NCBI GenBank assembly: GCA_019359745.1
Contig: JAHHGT010000004.1
Span: 186,001 to 250,000, forward strand
DNA: 64,000 nucleotides
Direction: 5' to 3'
Source: Aphanothece saxicola GSE-SYN-MK-01-06B
GTDB taxonomy: Bacteria > Cyanobacteriota > Cyanobacteriia > PCC-6307 > Cyanobiaceae
Shown here: in pieces, positions 1 to 7,441 of the stretch
How the letters are laid out: each line of letters begins with the position of its first letter
How positions within the stretch are numbered: position 1 is the stretch's first letter
Made by a program: the position numbers and the translations under genes
The notes under the pieces: generated by a model
Databases searched by the model: none
Told to the model about the DNA's origin: nothing
The model's input: the letters and a program-made list of their open reading frames with translations, nothing else

Positions 1-1058
1 TCACCCCCGACGGCGTCCACGAGCTGGTCTCCCAGGGCATGGAGGTGCGCGTCCAGGAGGGGGCGGGCCTGGGGGCCGGCATCAGCGACGACGACTACCG
101 CGCCTCCGGCGCCCGCATCGTCAGCTGTGAGGAGGCCTGGGCCGCCCACCTGGTGGTGAAGGTGAAGGAGCCCCAACCCCAGGAATTCGCCTTCCTGCGC
201 AGCGACCTGGTGCTGTTCACCTACCTGCACCTGGCGGCCTATCCCGAGGTGGGCCGGGCCCTGCTGGAGGCGGGCACCACGGCGGTGGCCTACGAGACGG
301 TGCAGCTCGAGGACGGCAGCCTGCCGCTGCTGGCGCCGATGAGCGAGGTGGCAGGAAGGCTGGCGGCCCAGGTGGGGGCCCACCTGCTGGAGAAGCCCCA
401 CGGGGGGCGTGGCGTGTTGATCGGGGGCTGCACGGGTGTGCGGCCGGCCCGGGTGGTGGTGCTGGGGGCCGGCACGGTGGGCTGGAACGCGGCCCGCATC
501 GCCGCGGCGATGGATGCGGAGGTGTTCCTGCTGGATCGCTCGCCGCACCGCCTGCGGGGTCTGGAATCCGCCCGACGCGGCCGGATGACGGGCCTGGTGA
601 GCAGCCGCAGCCTGATCGAGCGGCTGGTGCCGGGGGCCGATCTGCTGATCGGTGCCGTGCTCCTGCCTGGCGGCCGGGCCCCCACCCTGGTGGGGGAGGA
701 CCTGGTGCAGCGCATGCGGCCCGGCTCGGTGATCGTCGATGTGGCCATCGACCAGGGGGGCTGCATCGCCACCAGCCGTGAGACCACCCACACCGATCCG
801 GTGGTCACCATTCATGGCGTGCAGCACTACGCCGTGGGCAACATGCCCGGCGCCGTGCCCTTCACCTCCACCGAAGCCCTTGTGAGCGTCACGCTGCCCT
901 ACATCCTGGTGATGGCGGGACGGGGCCTGCTCGAGGCGGTCACCGACCGGCCCGAACTGCTCTCCGGCCTGAACACCGTGGACGGGGCGGTCTGCCATCC
1001 CGGGGTGGCCAAGGCCCTGGGCGTGGCGCCCCGCCATCCGATGGCCTGTCTGCGCTGA
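1..1058 (+). CDS. ald: Alanine dehydrogenase, 5' end cut off by the window
   Basis: Catalyses NAD-dependent interconversion of L-alanine with pyruvate and ammonia in the cytosol. The reading frame is open from base 3, and the residues before the first Met (TPDGVHELVSQG) match the Ald N-terminal region, so the gene begins before the window. Seen: substrate-site Lys in KVKEPQ, the catalytic-type His in TYLHLAA, the Rossmann motif VVLGAGTVGWNAA, and the conserved NMPGAVPFTST segment near the C-terminus. About 350 residues are present against roughly 370 for the family, so only some 15-20 are missing. The next gene is convergent. Confidence 0.95.
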   Translation, partial: TPDGVHELVSQGMEVRVQEGAGLGAGISDDDYRASGARIVSCEEAWAAHLVVKVKEPQPQEFAFLRSDLVLFTYLHLAAYPEVGRALLEAGTTAVAYETVQLEDGSLPLLAPMSEVAGRLAAQVGAHLLEKPHGGRGVLIGGCTGVRPARVVVLGAGTVGWNAARIAAAMDAEVFLLDRSPHRLRGLESARRGRMTGLVSSRSLIERLVPGADLLIGAVLLPGGRAPTLVGEDLVQRMRPGSVIVDVAIDQGGCIATSRETTHTDPVVTIHGVQHYAVGNMPGAVPFTSTEALVSVTLPYILVMAGRGLLEAVTDRPELLSGLNTVDGAVCHPGVAKALGVAPRHPMACLR

Positions 1059-1074
1059 GCCGGCGCCGTGACCC

Positions 1075-1815
1075 TCAGGTGGCGCTCTGGGCGGTGGCGA
1101 AAAAGATCACCGAGGCGGGCTGGCCGCTGAGGGGATCAAGGGGTTCACGCATCTCCTTGACGACCAGATCGTGGCGTCGGAAAAGACGCATCCAGGATTC
1201 CATGGTGCGGAAATACCAGGGAGCCGGCGCCCGGAAGGCCGCGGAGAAGCCGGCCCAGGAGCCTTCGCGCCATCCGTCTTCGTAGGGGTAGTCGGCGCAG
1301 ACCAGCAGGGGGTGGAGGGTCTGCACCAGCACAGAACCCCCCGGGGTGAGCAGCTTCGGCAGGGCCTGGAACAGCTCGTCGAGGATGCCATCCCCCAGCA
1401 GGGAGAAGTTGGCCACCACCACGTCGAACTGTTGGTTCAGGCCGCCATCGGCGATCTGCTGGTAGGTGAGTGTCTGGAAGCGGGCCCCCGGCGGGGCGCT
1501 CTCTGCGGCGATGGTGGTGAACTCGGCCACGGCGTCGGTGCCGAGCACCTCGATTCCCCGGCGGGCGCACTGATGGCTCAACCAGCCTTCACCGCAGCCC
1601 AGATCCAGCAGGCTGCGCGGGGCGGCAGCGGAGATCGCTGCCAGGATCGCCCCATTCGTCACCCGTTCGCGGCTGAGGATCTCACCGCGGCGGACGGCCC
1701 GGGTCCAGGTGGCGGCGTTGACGACCCAGGAGGCCAGGATCTGCTCTTCCAGGCCCGGTCCCGGGGGCTGCTGCGCCGAGGCCTCGCCACCGTCGGCGTC
1801 ATGGGGAAAGAGCAT
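1075..1815 (-). CDS. Class I SAM-dependent methyltransferase
   Basis: A 246-residue methyltransferase of unknown substrate. Motif I is clear (SLLDLGCGEGWLSHQCA, around residues 80-95), followed by an acidic loop after strand 2 (VLGTDAV), a motif IV-like strand (FDVVVANFSLLGDG) and the post-IV segment LLTPGGSVLVQTLHPL, which fits a small-molecule methyltransferase of the UbiG/Tam type. I chose the ATG at 1815. A TTG seven codons upstream (1836) would add MPVQAPS. It stands alone, convergent with ald. Pho-box-like repeats lie just upstream. Function beyond methyl transfer cannot be assigned. Confidence 0.85.
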   Translation of the reverse strand: MLFPHDADGGEASAQQPPGPGLEEQILASWVVNAATWTRAVRRGEILSRERVTNGAILAAISAAAPRSLLDLGCGEGWLSHQCARRGIEVLGTDAVAEFTTIAAESAPPGARFQTLTYQQIADGGLNQQFDVVVANFSLLGDGILDELFQALPKLLTPGGSVLVQTLHPLLVCADYPYEDGWREGSWAGFSAAFRAPAPWYFRTMESWMRLFRRHDLVVKEMREPLDPLSGQPASVIFFATAQSAT

Positions 1816-1838
1816 GGAGGGGGCCTGGACGGGCAAAG

Positions 1839-1857
1839 CTTAATCGGAGCTTAACAG
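1839..1857. promoter_or_regulatory. Possible Pho-box-like direct repeat
   Basis: Two 8-base repeats, CTTAATCG and CTTAACAG, are separated by exactly 3 bases, giving the 11-base period of the cyanobacterial Pho box. A third repeat is not recognisable. The pair lies about 25 bases upstream of the chosen methyltransferase start, but the canonical sense of the repeat is on the strand opposite to that gene. Treat as tentative. Confidence 0.2.
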
Positions 1858-2052
1858 AAAGGTGAATGCTTGATGAATGAGCGCGACAAGCCCTCCTCCG
1901 GTCAGCGACTTCAGCATCAGTACTTCGGAATGTAGTCAATACGAATCAGAATCGTCATCTGGCTGACGACATGGCGCCTGACGGTCAGAGCCGCCGCACG
2001 TCAACCTCCCTTGGGGGGATCCTGAGCCCCACGCCCCAGCAGGGGGCCAGGG

Positions 2053-2826
2053 TCAGGCCGCCGGCTCAACCAGCAGCCCGGTGAGGTCTTCGCTGCCGAA
2101 CACCTGGCGGTAGGCAGCCGTGCTGGTGCACAGGATCACCGGCACCGCCACCAGCAGCCCCACGAAGCAGGCCAGCAGGCCCAGCAGGGCGATGGCGAAT
2201 TCCACCAGGGCCAACAGCAGCACCGAGCCCCACTGGGGATCGAGCAGGCTGCGCCCCCGGGTGATCGATTCGATCGGTCCGAGCCCCTGCAGCAGGGCGA
2301 TCTGGGCCATGAACTTCTGGTTGACCGCCAGGTAGATCAGCACGGCGAACGCCACCAGAAAGGGCAGCACGGCCAGGACCTGGTTGAGCTGGGCGGCGGC
2401 GACCCCGACCAGGGCCGCCACCACCAGCACCACGGCGAACAGAATCCCCAGCACCAGTCCATTGCGGAACAGGCGCCAGCTGGCCTGGCCATCCCAGCGG
2501 ACGAAGGTGCCCAGCCTTGGCTTCCCTCCCTCCAGGGCGCTCCAGGCGCCTCGAACCAGGCCGGTGGTGCTCCAAAGGCTCACCAGCACGCTGAGGATCG
2601 AGCCCAGCACCATCCGGACCAGCTGAAGCGTTGTGATGGCGTCGGCAGCTTCGGGGTCCACCTGGCCCTGGATCAGGGAGCAGAGGCTGCTCAGGATCCC
2701 CGCCAGCACGGTGAAACCGATGAACACCCAGGGGGCCCGGGCGAAGGCCTGCCACCCCTCCTTCACCGCCTCGATCACCTTGAGAGTGGACCCACCGGAG
2801 GGATCCTGCATCGGAGACACGGCCAT
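2053..2826 (-). CDS. Multi-pass membrane protein of unknown function
   Basis: A 257-residue integral membrane protein with about five to six hydrophobic segments (for example APWVFIGFTVLAGILSSLCS near the N-terminus, LVLGILFAVVLVVAALVGV mid-protein, and LLALVEFAIALLGLLACFVGLLVAV near the C-terminus). A short cytosolic-looking helix (VIEAVKEGWQAFAR) precedes the first segment. The arrangement resembles DUF975 or glycerophosphodiester-phosphodiesterase membrane-domain proteins, but no catalytic motif is visible. Alternative ATGs are at 2811 and 2886; the shorter ones are favoured because upstream residues look non-coding. No operon partner is evident. Confidence 0.7.
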   Translation of the reverse strand: MAVSPMQDPSGGSTLKVIEAVKEGWQAFARAPWVFIGFTVLAGILSSLCSLIQGQVDPEAADAITTLQLVRMVLGSILSVLVSLWSTTGLVRGAWSALEGGKPRLGTFVRWDGQASWRLFRNGLVLGILFAVVLVVAALVGVAAAQLNQVLAVLPFLVAFAVLIYLAVNQKFMAQIALLQGLGPIESITRGRSLLDPQWGSVLLLALVEFAIALLGLLACFVGLLVAVPVILCTSTAAYRQVFGSEDLTGLLVEPAA

Positions 2827-2923
2827 CGAAGCTGGTGGGGAGCGTTGCCGGGAGACTAGGCAGAGGGGTATCGGCGGGCACCCCATCGCGTGTGAACAGT
2901 TGCAAGGGGAGGCGGCCTGTCGA

Positions 2924-3121
2924 TCAGCCCGGATGAAGAAACTTGAGCACCGCCTGGGTGCGGTTGCTCACCTGCAGCTTCCGAAAGATGGTGTGCAGAT
3001 AAACCCTCACCGTGCCTGTGCCCAGACCGAGGCTGGCGGCGATCTCCCGGTTGGTGAGTCCGCCGGCCATGGCCGCCAGCACCTCCCGCTCCCGTGGGGT
3101 CAACAGGGCCAGGGACGTCAG
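2924..3121 (-). CDS. Small LuxR/FixJ-type HTH regulator, apparent CTG start
   Basis: The last 65 codons of this frame are a complete LuxR-type DNA-binding domain: LTPREREVLAAMAGGLTNRE, the recognition-helix region GTGTVRVYLHTIFRKL and the closing VSNRTQA. No ATG, GTG or TTG lies at the right place; a CTG overlaps the TGA stop of the preceding gene (CTGA), so the start is inferred. A TTG four codons in (LLTPRE) is an alternative. Such HTH-only proteins resemble the small cyanobacterial regulator PedR. It could instead be the C-terminal part of a frameshifted fusion with the upstream small gene. It lies third in a leftward TetR-small protein-HTH string. Confidence 0.6.
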   Translation of the reverse strand: MTSLALLTPREREVLAAMAGGLTNREIAASLGLGTGTVRVYLHTIFRKLQVSNRTQAVLKFLHPG

Positions 3122-3363
3122 GCGCCGCCGCAGCTGTGCTGGCTGTCCGGCAGGGTCCAGGTGCCGCCGGTGCGCAGATTGCGGGCCCGGTAGACGCGGC
3201 CGCTGACGTCGCCGCGGGGAGCCCCATGGCCATCCGGAACGAAGGTCAGGCAGAGCTCGACCGGATCCCCTTCCCGGCTGCTGTGGATCGCCGGCACTGT
3301 GTCGTAGGAAACCTGGTAGCCCCCATTGGTGAGGGCCTGCCAGCGGTGGCTGTTCCTGGCCAT
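3118..3363 (-). CDS. Small conserved-looking protein, function unknown
   Basis: An 81-residue soluble protein with a balanced composition unlike its out-of-frame neighbours. Seen: an aromatic start (RWQALTNGGYQVSYDT), a central hydrophobic strand (VELCLTFVPDG) and a basic C-terminal half (VYRARNLRTGGTWTLPDS) ending SCGGA. I do not recognise a named domain. Its ATG overlaps the TetR stop codon (TGATG) and its own stop overlaps the presumed start of the LuxR-type gene, so the three are probably translated in a coupled way. Being embedded between two regulators suggests a regulatory or sensory role, which is inference only. Confidence 0.6.
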   Translation of the reverse strand: MARNSHRWQALTNGGYQVSYDTVPAIHSSREGDPVELCLTFVPDGHGAPRGDVSGRVYRARNLRTGGTWTLPDSQHSCGGA

Positions 3364-4031
3364 CAGCGCAACGATCCTGGCGGTCCCCCGGTTGTAGGGC
3401 CCACACGGTGGCTTGTCAGCGGTGGCCCACCACCGGCCTGGCCCGTTCGCGGGGCGGAAGCCAGCAGGGCTTCGGCGGCCCGGCGGGCATCGCCGGCGGC
3501 CAGGGGAGTCCGCTGCAGGAAGGCCACCACCAGGGCGCCTTCAAACAACAGCTGCAGCTGGCGGGCCAGACCCTCGGGGTCGGCGACAGCGAGATCGCGG
3601 CAGAGCCCTTCCAGGAGGTGGCGACAACCCTCCTTGAAGGCCTCGGCCGCCTGCCGGGGCAGATCCTCCGCAGCGGGGTACTCGCTGGCGGCCTTGATGA
3701 ACAGACAGCCGTGGAACTCCGGCGAGCGCACCGCCTGCTCGAGCCAGTCGAACACCACCAGCAGGCGCGTGCCGGGGTCCTTCGGTGCCGCGGCGATCCG
3801 CTCGGCGAGCACCGCGGCGATGGAGCTGGCGCGGCGCTCCAGAACGGCGGCGATCAGCTCCTCCTTGGATCGGAAGTGCTTGTAGAGGGTCATCTTGGCC
3901 ACCCCGGCCGCGGCGAGCACCGCGTCGATGCCCACGGCCCGGTAACCGTGGCGGGCGAAGAGCCCTTCGGCGGTGTCCAGGAGCGCGTCCCGCTTGGCGG
4001 AGGACCTGGTGGTGGTGCCGCTCCCGGCCAT
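3363..4031 (-). CDS. TetR/AcrR family transcriptional regulator
   Basis: A 222-residue repressor. The N-terminal HTH is textbook: KRDALLDTAEGLFARHGYRA, then GIDAVLAAAGVAKMTLYKHF and SKEELIAAVLERR (residues 13-65). The ligand-binding half matches the TetR subgroup with CLFIKAASEYP and QLQLLFEGALVVAFLQ. The last ~30 residues (Gly/Pro-rich, after AEALLASAP) look like a non-conserved tail, perhaps from a lost stop. It is divergent from a glutathione S-transferase gene, and the intervening 120 bases carry palindromic repeats, so it probably represses that operon and itself. Its ligand is unknown; electrophilic or aromatic toxic compounds are plausible. Confidence 0.9.
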   Translation of the reverse strand: MAGSGTTTRSSAKRDALLDTAEGLFARHGYRAVGIDAVLAAAGVAKMTLYKHFRSKEELIAAVLERRASSIAAVLAERIAAAPKDPGTRLLVVFDWLEQAVRSPEFHGCLFIKAASEYPAAEDLPRQAAEAFKEGCRHLLEGLCRDLAVADPEGLARQLQLLFEGALVVAFLQRTPLAAGDARRAAEALLASAPRTGQAGGGPPLTSHRVGPTTGGPPGSLR

Positions 4032-4059
4032 GGAGTCCCCTGCAGTCAGACCAATCTAC

Positions 4060-4084
4060 TGAGTAGACAGAAAGGTCTGCTACT
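4060..4084. promoter_or_regulatory. Probable TetR operator, distal copy
   Basis: Half-site TGAGTAGACAG (4060-4070) faces a reverse half-site GTCTGCTAC (4075-4083). The half-sites repeat those of the stronger palindrome 25 bases downstream, though the spacing here is looser. Its position next to the tetR start suits autoregulation. Confidence 0.5.
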
Positions 4085-4090
4085 TTGACC

Positions 4091-4114
4091 TGAGCAGACA
4101 GGTCTGTCTACTCA
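4091..4114. promoter_or_regulatory. Probable TetR operator, near-perfect palindrome
   Basis: TGAGCAGACAG and CTGTCTACTCA form an 11-base inverted repeat around a 2-base centre with a single mismatch. It lies between the divergent tetR and glutathione S-transferase genes, about 40 bases before the transferase ATG. Size and symmetry fit a TetR-family dimer site. Binding by the adjacent TetR is inferred. Confidence 0.7.
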
Positions 4115-4152
4115 GGTTGCCTGCGACCCCTGACCCCCACCCCCTGGCACCC

Positions 4153-4758
4153 ATGCTCAAGCTCCACGGCCACGAACTCTCTGGCAACAGCTACAAGGTG
4201 CGCCTGCTCCTGGAACTGCTCGGGCTCGACTACGACTGGGTCCGGGTCGATCTGATGGCCGGCGAACACAAGGGGGAGGCGTTCCTCGCCGTCAATCCCT
4301 TTGGCCAGGTGCCCGTGCTCCAGGAGAACGGCACCACCCTCGCCGACGCCCAGGCGATCCTCTTCTACCTGGCGGCCCGCCAGGGGGATGGCCAGTGGCT
4401 GCCGGCCGATCCCCTCGGCCAGGCCCGGGTGGTGCGCTGGCTCTCCACCGCCGCCGGTGAGGTGCGCCAGGGGCCGGAAAGCGCCCGGCTGCATCACCTG
4501 TTCGGTGTCAAGGCGATCCCGATCGAGCGGGCCAGCGAGAAGGCCGCCTTCATCCTGGGCCAGCTGGAGCGGCACCTGGCCCACCGGGAGTGGCTGGAGC
4601 TGGAGCGCCCCACCATCGCCGACATCGCCGTGTTCCCCTACGTGGCCCTGGCACCAGACGGCGGGATCGATCTGGCCCCCTATCCCAACGTTTGCGCCTG
4701 GATCGGGCGGATCAAGGCGCTGCCGGGCTACAGGCCCATGAAAGGCCTGGAGGCCTGA
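4153..4758 (+). CDS. Glutathione S-transferase family protein
   Basis: A 201-residue cytosolic GST. The thioredoxin-fold N-terminal domain shows LSGNSYKVRLLLELLGL (Ser at the usual catalytic position), VNPFGQVPVL with the cis-Pro, and LADAQAILFYLA binding the gamma-glutamyl part of glutathione. The helical C-terminal domain has PTIADIAVFPYVAL, the N-capping box that closes the fold. The ATG at 4153 puts the first strand (MLKLHGHEL) at the N-terminus; an upstream TTG at 4117 is less likely. It is first of a two-gene unit with the flavin-binding protein, downstream of the TetR operators, so probably a detoxification operon. Confidence 0.92.
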   Translation: MLKLHGHELSGNSYKVRLLLELLGLDYDWVRVDLMAGEHKGEAFLAVNPFGQVPVLQENGTTLADAQAILFYLAARQGDGQWLPADPLGQARVVRWLSTAAGEVRQGPESARLHHLFGVKAIPIERASEKAAFILGQLERHLAHREWLELERPTIADIAVFPYVALAPDGGIDLAPYPNVCAWIGRIKALPGYRPMKGLEA

Positions 4759-4773
4759 GCAGAGCTTCCTCCC

Positions 4774-5379
4774 ATGAGCCAGCACTACCTGCATCGCCAT
4801 CTCACCCCCGCCGTGGGGGAGGCCCAGCTCCAGGCCTATGGCCAGAGCCAGGGGGTGCCCCCGGCCCCGGCATCCGATCGCCTCAGTGCCAGGGAGATCG
4901 CCTTCATCAGCGCCCGCGACAGCTTCTACCTGGCCAGCCTCACCGAAGCGGGTGCCCCCTACCTGCAGCACCGGGGCGGGCCGGTGGGCTTCCTGCGGGT
5001 GCTCGACGAGCACACCCTGGGGTTCGCCGATTACGGCGGCAATCGCCAGTTGCTCACCGCCGGCCATCTGCGCCGCGATCCGCGGGTGGCACTGTTCCTG
5101 ATGGATTACCCAGCCCGTCGCCGCCTCAAGATCGACGGGGAAGCGGAGGTGGTGCCGCCCGCTGACGACCCTCAGCTGGCGGAGCAGCTGGGACCGCAGG
5201 CGGCGGGGGAGGTGGAGCGTCTGTTCCGCATCCGGGTGGAGGCCTTCGACTGGAACTGCCCGCAGTTCATCACGCCGCGGTTCACCCAGGCGGAGTTGGA
5301 GGCCCGGCTGCGGCCCCTGCAGGAGCGGATCGCAGCGCTGGAGGATGAGCTTCGAGGTCTGCGCCCGCTCCCCTCATAA
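4774..5379 (+). CDS. Pyridoxamine 5'-phosphate oxidase-like FMN-binding protein
   Basis: A 201-residue split-barrel flavin-binding protein. Core signatures are DSFYLASLTEAGAPYLQHRG, GFADYGGNRQLLTAGHL and RVALFLMDYPARRRLKIDGE, typical of the PNPOx-like family that binds FMN as a dimer. The C-terminal half adds NCPQFITPRF and a short coiled coil (ELEARLRPLQERIAALEDEL). The genuine PdxH C-terminal signature is absent, so the substrate is open. It follows the GST gene by 15 bases and is probably co-transcribed and TetR-controlled. Its 3' end overlaps that of the convergent cupin gene by six bases. Confidence 0.85.
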   Translation: MSQHYLHRHLTPAVGEAQLQAYGQSQGVPPAPASDRLSAREIAFISARDSFYLASLTEAGAPYLQHRGGPVGFLRVLDEHTLGFADYGGNRQLLTAGHLRRDPRVALFLMDYPARRRLKIDGEAEVVPPADDPQLAEQLGPQAAGEVERLFRIRVEAFDWNCPQFITPRFTQAELEARLRPLQERIAALEDELRGLRPLPS

Positions 5380-5754
5380 CGATCCTTCCCCGCCCCGCTG
5401 GGGAAAGGACACATCCAGCACCAGGCAGCCAGCCCCATCGGTGCGGAAGGGGCCATGCAGCTCGCCGGGGGGACGGCTGGCGTAGTGCCCCGCCTCCAGC
5501 CACAGGCCGAAGGCGGCATCGAACAGGCGCCCGCTGACGATGAAGATCTCCTCGGGGAAGGGGTGGGCCTTGCCCCCGAAGGCGGCGGTGTCGGCCCCGC
5601 TCAGGAAGCGGGTGAGCCGGGTGATCTCCCCGGTGGACGGATCCTCACTGAGCACCAGCTCCTGCACCTGGCCCTCCAGCCCCTCCAGCCAGCGCCAGCG
5701 GTGGGCCTGCTCCGGCGCCAGGGGATTCCAGTAGGAGCTGGTGGTCTTGCTCAT
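5374..5754 (-). CDS. Cupin-domain protein (ChrR-like)
   Basis: A 126-residue single cupin. Seen: the first cupin motif region around AHPFPEEIFIVSGRLFD, and the second around GHYASRPPGELHGPF, with His and Glu residues positioned to hold a metal. The N-terminal ~30 residues (YWNPLAPEQAHRWRWLEGLE) resemble the ChrR/acetylacetone-dioxygenase-like cupins. Probably a small metal-binding oxygenase or sensor. It is downstream of an SDR and an alpha/beta hydrolase on the same strand and overlaps the hydrolase start by four bases (ATGA), so the three look like one operon. Confidence 0.75.
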   Translation of the reverse strand: MSKTTSSYWNPLAPEQAHRWRWLEGLEGQVQELVLSEDPSTGEITRLTRFLSGADTAAFGGKAHPFPEEIFIVSGRLFDAAFGLWLEAGHYASRPPGELHGPFRTDGAGCLVLDVSFPQRGGEGSL

Positions 5755-6383
5755 GGTGGGGCGAAGGGAGCGGCGGCGGCCAGGTGGGCGTCGATCAGCG
5801 GCGCCAGCCGCCCGGCGTGATGCAGGCCCAGATCATGGTCGCCGCCGGGGATCACCTCCAGACGGGCCCGGGGCAGTTTTTGGGCCAGGCGCTCCCCCAC
5901 GGCGATCGGGCTGAACGGGTCCGCATCCCCCCACAGCAGCAGGGTGGGTGCCGAGACCTCCGGCAGGCGCCCGGAGAGGTCCGTGTTTTCCGTGGCGAAC
6001 CAGTCGGGGAAATGGGACAGGCTGGTGCGAAAGCCGGCCCTCCAGTCGGCGGCCCCCAGCTCCGCCATCGGCAGGCCGCCGGAGGTGGCGCACAGCACCA
6101 GGTGCGTCACCCAACAGGGCCGGGCCAGGGCGGCCCGCAGGGCCAGGACCCCTCCCATCGACTGGGCGATCAGGGCGCAGGGGCGATCCAGCGGCTCCAG
6201 CAACAGGGCCAGCAGGTCATCGAATCCTTCCACCCCCGGCCGGGGCGGGGTGTCGCCGAAGCCTGGCCAGCCCAGGTGCTGCCGCTCGGCGCGGCAGGCC
6301 AGCCGCCGCTCCAGCGGACGCCAGAAGCCGGTGTCGCCGGAGGCGCCGGGAAGGAACAGCAGCCGCTCGGGCAGGCCCTTCAA
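5751..6383 (-). CDS. Alpha/beta hydrolase
   Basis: A 210-residue alpha/beta-hydrolase fold protein. The oxyanion stretch LLFLPGASGDTGFW, the nucleophile elbow AQSMGGVLAL (Ser in SMGG), the acid strand TLLLWGDADPFSPIAV and the terminal GGDHDLG with the catalytic His are all present and in order. The substrate cannot be told. The start is inferred as a TTG overlapping the TGA stop of the SDR gene (TTGA); a longer frame exists but would overlap that gene by 49 bases. It sits between the SDR and the cupin in one compact unit. Confidence 0.85.
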   Translation of the reverse strand: MKGLPERLLFLPGASGDTGFWRPLERRLACRAERQHLGWPGFGDTPPRPGVEGFDDLLALLLEPLDRPCALIAQSMGGVLALRAALARPCWVTHLVLCATSGGLPMAELGAADWRAGFRTSLSHFPDWFATENTDLSGRLPEVSAPTLLLWGDADPFSPIAVGERLAQKLPRARLEVIPGGDHDLGLHHAGRLAPLIDAHLAAAAPFAPP

Positions 6384-7441
6384 GGCCGGTCGGCCTCCAC
6401 GCCCACCAGGGCCGCACTCGCCTCCCACAGCCGCCGGGCCAGATCAGGGTCCTGCCCCTCGAGGCTGGTGGCGGTGGGCTCAAACACGTGCCGGCCAGGA
6501 GCCGTGACGCGGTTGCGGTGGTAGGTGAAGCCGCCGGCGGCATGGGCGTCATCGACGACCAGGGCGGCCAGCAGCGCCCCGGCGTTCTCGACGCTTTCGG
6601 TGAGGCGAAGGATCGAGCGGGCCGCCAGGGCGAACAGCCGCTGGCCCAGCTCATTCGACTGGCGGCTGTAGCGCCAGAAGCCGCCTTCGCTGGTGGGCGG
6701 AATCACCAGACCGGGGCTCCAGGCGATCACCGGAGCGGGCGTGCCCCGCGCCTCCAGGCGGCGGGCGAACTCGCGGGCAAACAGCACGTTGCAGAGCTTG
6801 CTGTCCTTGTACGCCTTGTCGGCATTGAAGCCGTCTGTGCCGTTCACCATCGTGGTGGCCTGCCCTGGCTGCAGACCAGCCAGCGCGCCGAGCCCCGCGG
6901 CGGCGCCCACCTTTCCCCCCGCGGTGGTGGGGTCGTGGACTTCGCTGGCGGTGACCACCACCCGTGGGGACTGTCCGGCTGCCAGCAGGGGCCGCAGCTC
7001 GTGGGCCAGCAGGAAATGGCCGAGATGGTTCACCCCGAAGCTGAGCTCATGGCCCTGGGCGGTGCGCCGCGGTTCGCTGGCACCGGCGTACTGCAGGCCG
7101 GCATTGAGCACCAGCGTGTCGATGGGGGTCGCCTGGGCGAGCAGGGCGGTGGCACAGGCCCGCACGATCTCCAGATCGCCCAGGTCGCAGGCCTCGGTGG
7201 CGGGGGGCATGCCGGCGCCGGCCCGCTCCAGCACCCGCCGGCTGGCCGCCTCGCCGGTGGCCCGGTCCCGGCACAGCAGGGTGAGCCGGTGGCCGGCCCG
7301 ACAGAGGACCACGGCCGCCTCGAAACCGATGCCGGAGTTGGCGCCGGTCAGCAGGATGTGGCGCGCTGCGGCCAAAGGGCGAACTCCTGCGGGCGGCGAA
7401 AGGGGTGCCGTAAGCCGGCCCAGGCTAAGGACCCCCGCCAT
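6380..7441 (-). CDS. Short-chain dehydrogenase/reductase, light-independent Pchlide-reductase-like
   Basis: A 353-residue Rossmann oxidoreductase. TGANSGIGFEAA binds the nucleotide; CDLGDLEIV and LVLNAGLQYAG follow; VVVTASEVHD supplies the active-site Ser; and YKDSKLCNVLFARE carries the catalytic Tyr-x3-Lys. The length and the YKDSK form resemble the retinol-dehydrogenase / protochlorophyllide-reductase-like branch of SDRs, but the Pchlide reductase Cys residues are not identifiable, so the substrate is unknown. ATG at 7441 gives MAGVLSLGRL; a longer in-frame start at 7495 is less likely. It heads the SDR-hydrolase-cupin unit. Confidence 0.85.
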   Translation of the reverse strand: MAGVLSLGRLTAPLSPPAGVRPLAAARHILLTGANSGIGFEAAVVLCRAGHRLTLLCRDRATGEAASRRVLERAGAGMPPATEACDLGDLEIVRACATALLAQATPIDTLVLNAGLQYAGASEPRRTAQGHELSFGVNHLGHFLLAHELRPLLAAGQSPRVVVTASEVHDPTTAGGKVGAAAGLGALAGLQPGQATTMVNGTDGFNADKAYKDSKLCNVLFAREFARRLEARGTPAPVIAWSPGLVIPPTSEGGFWRYSRQSNELGQRLFALAARSILRLTESVENAGALLAALVVDDAHAAGGFTYHRNRVTAPGRHVFEPTATSLEGQDPDLARRLWEASAALVGVEADRP

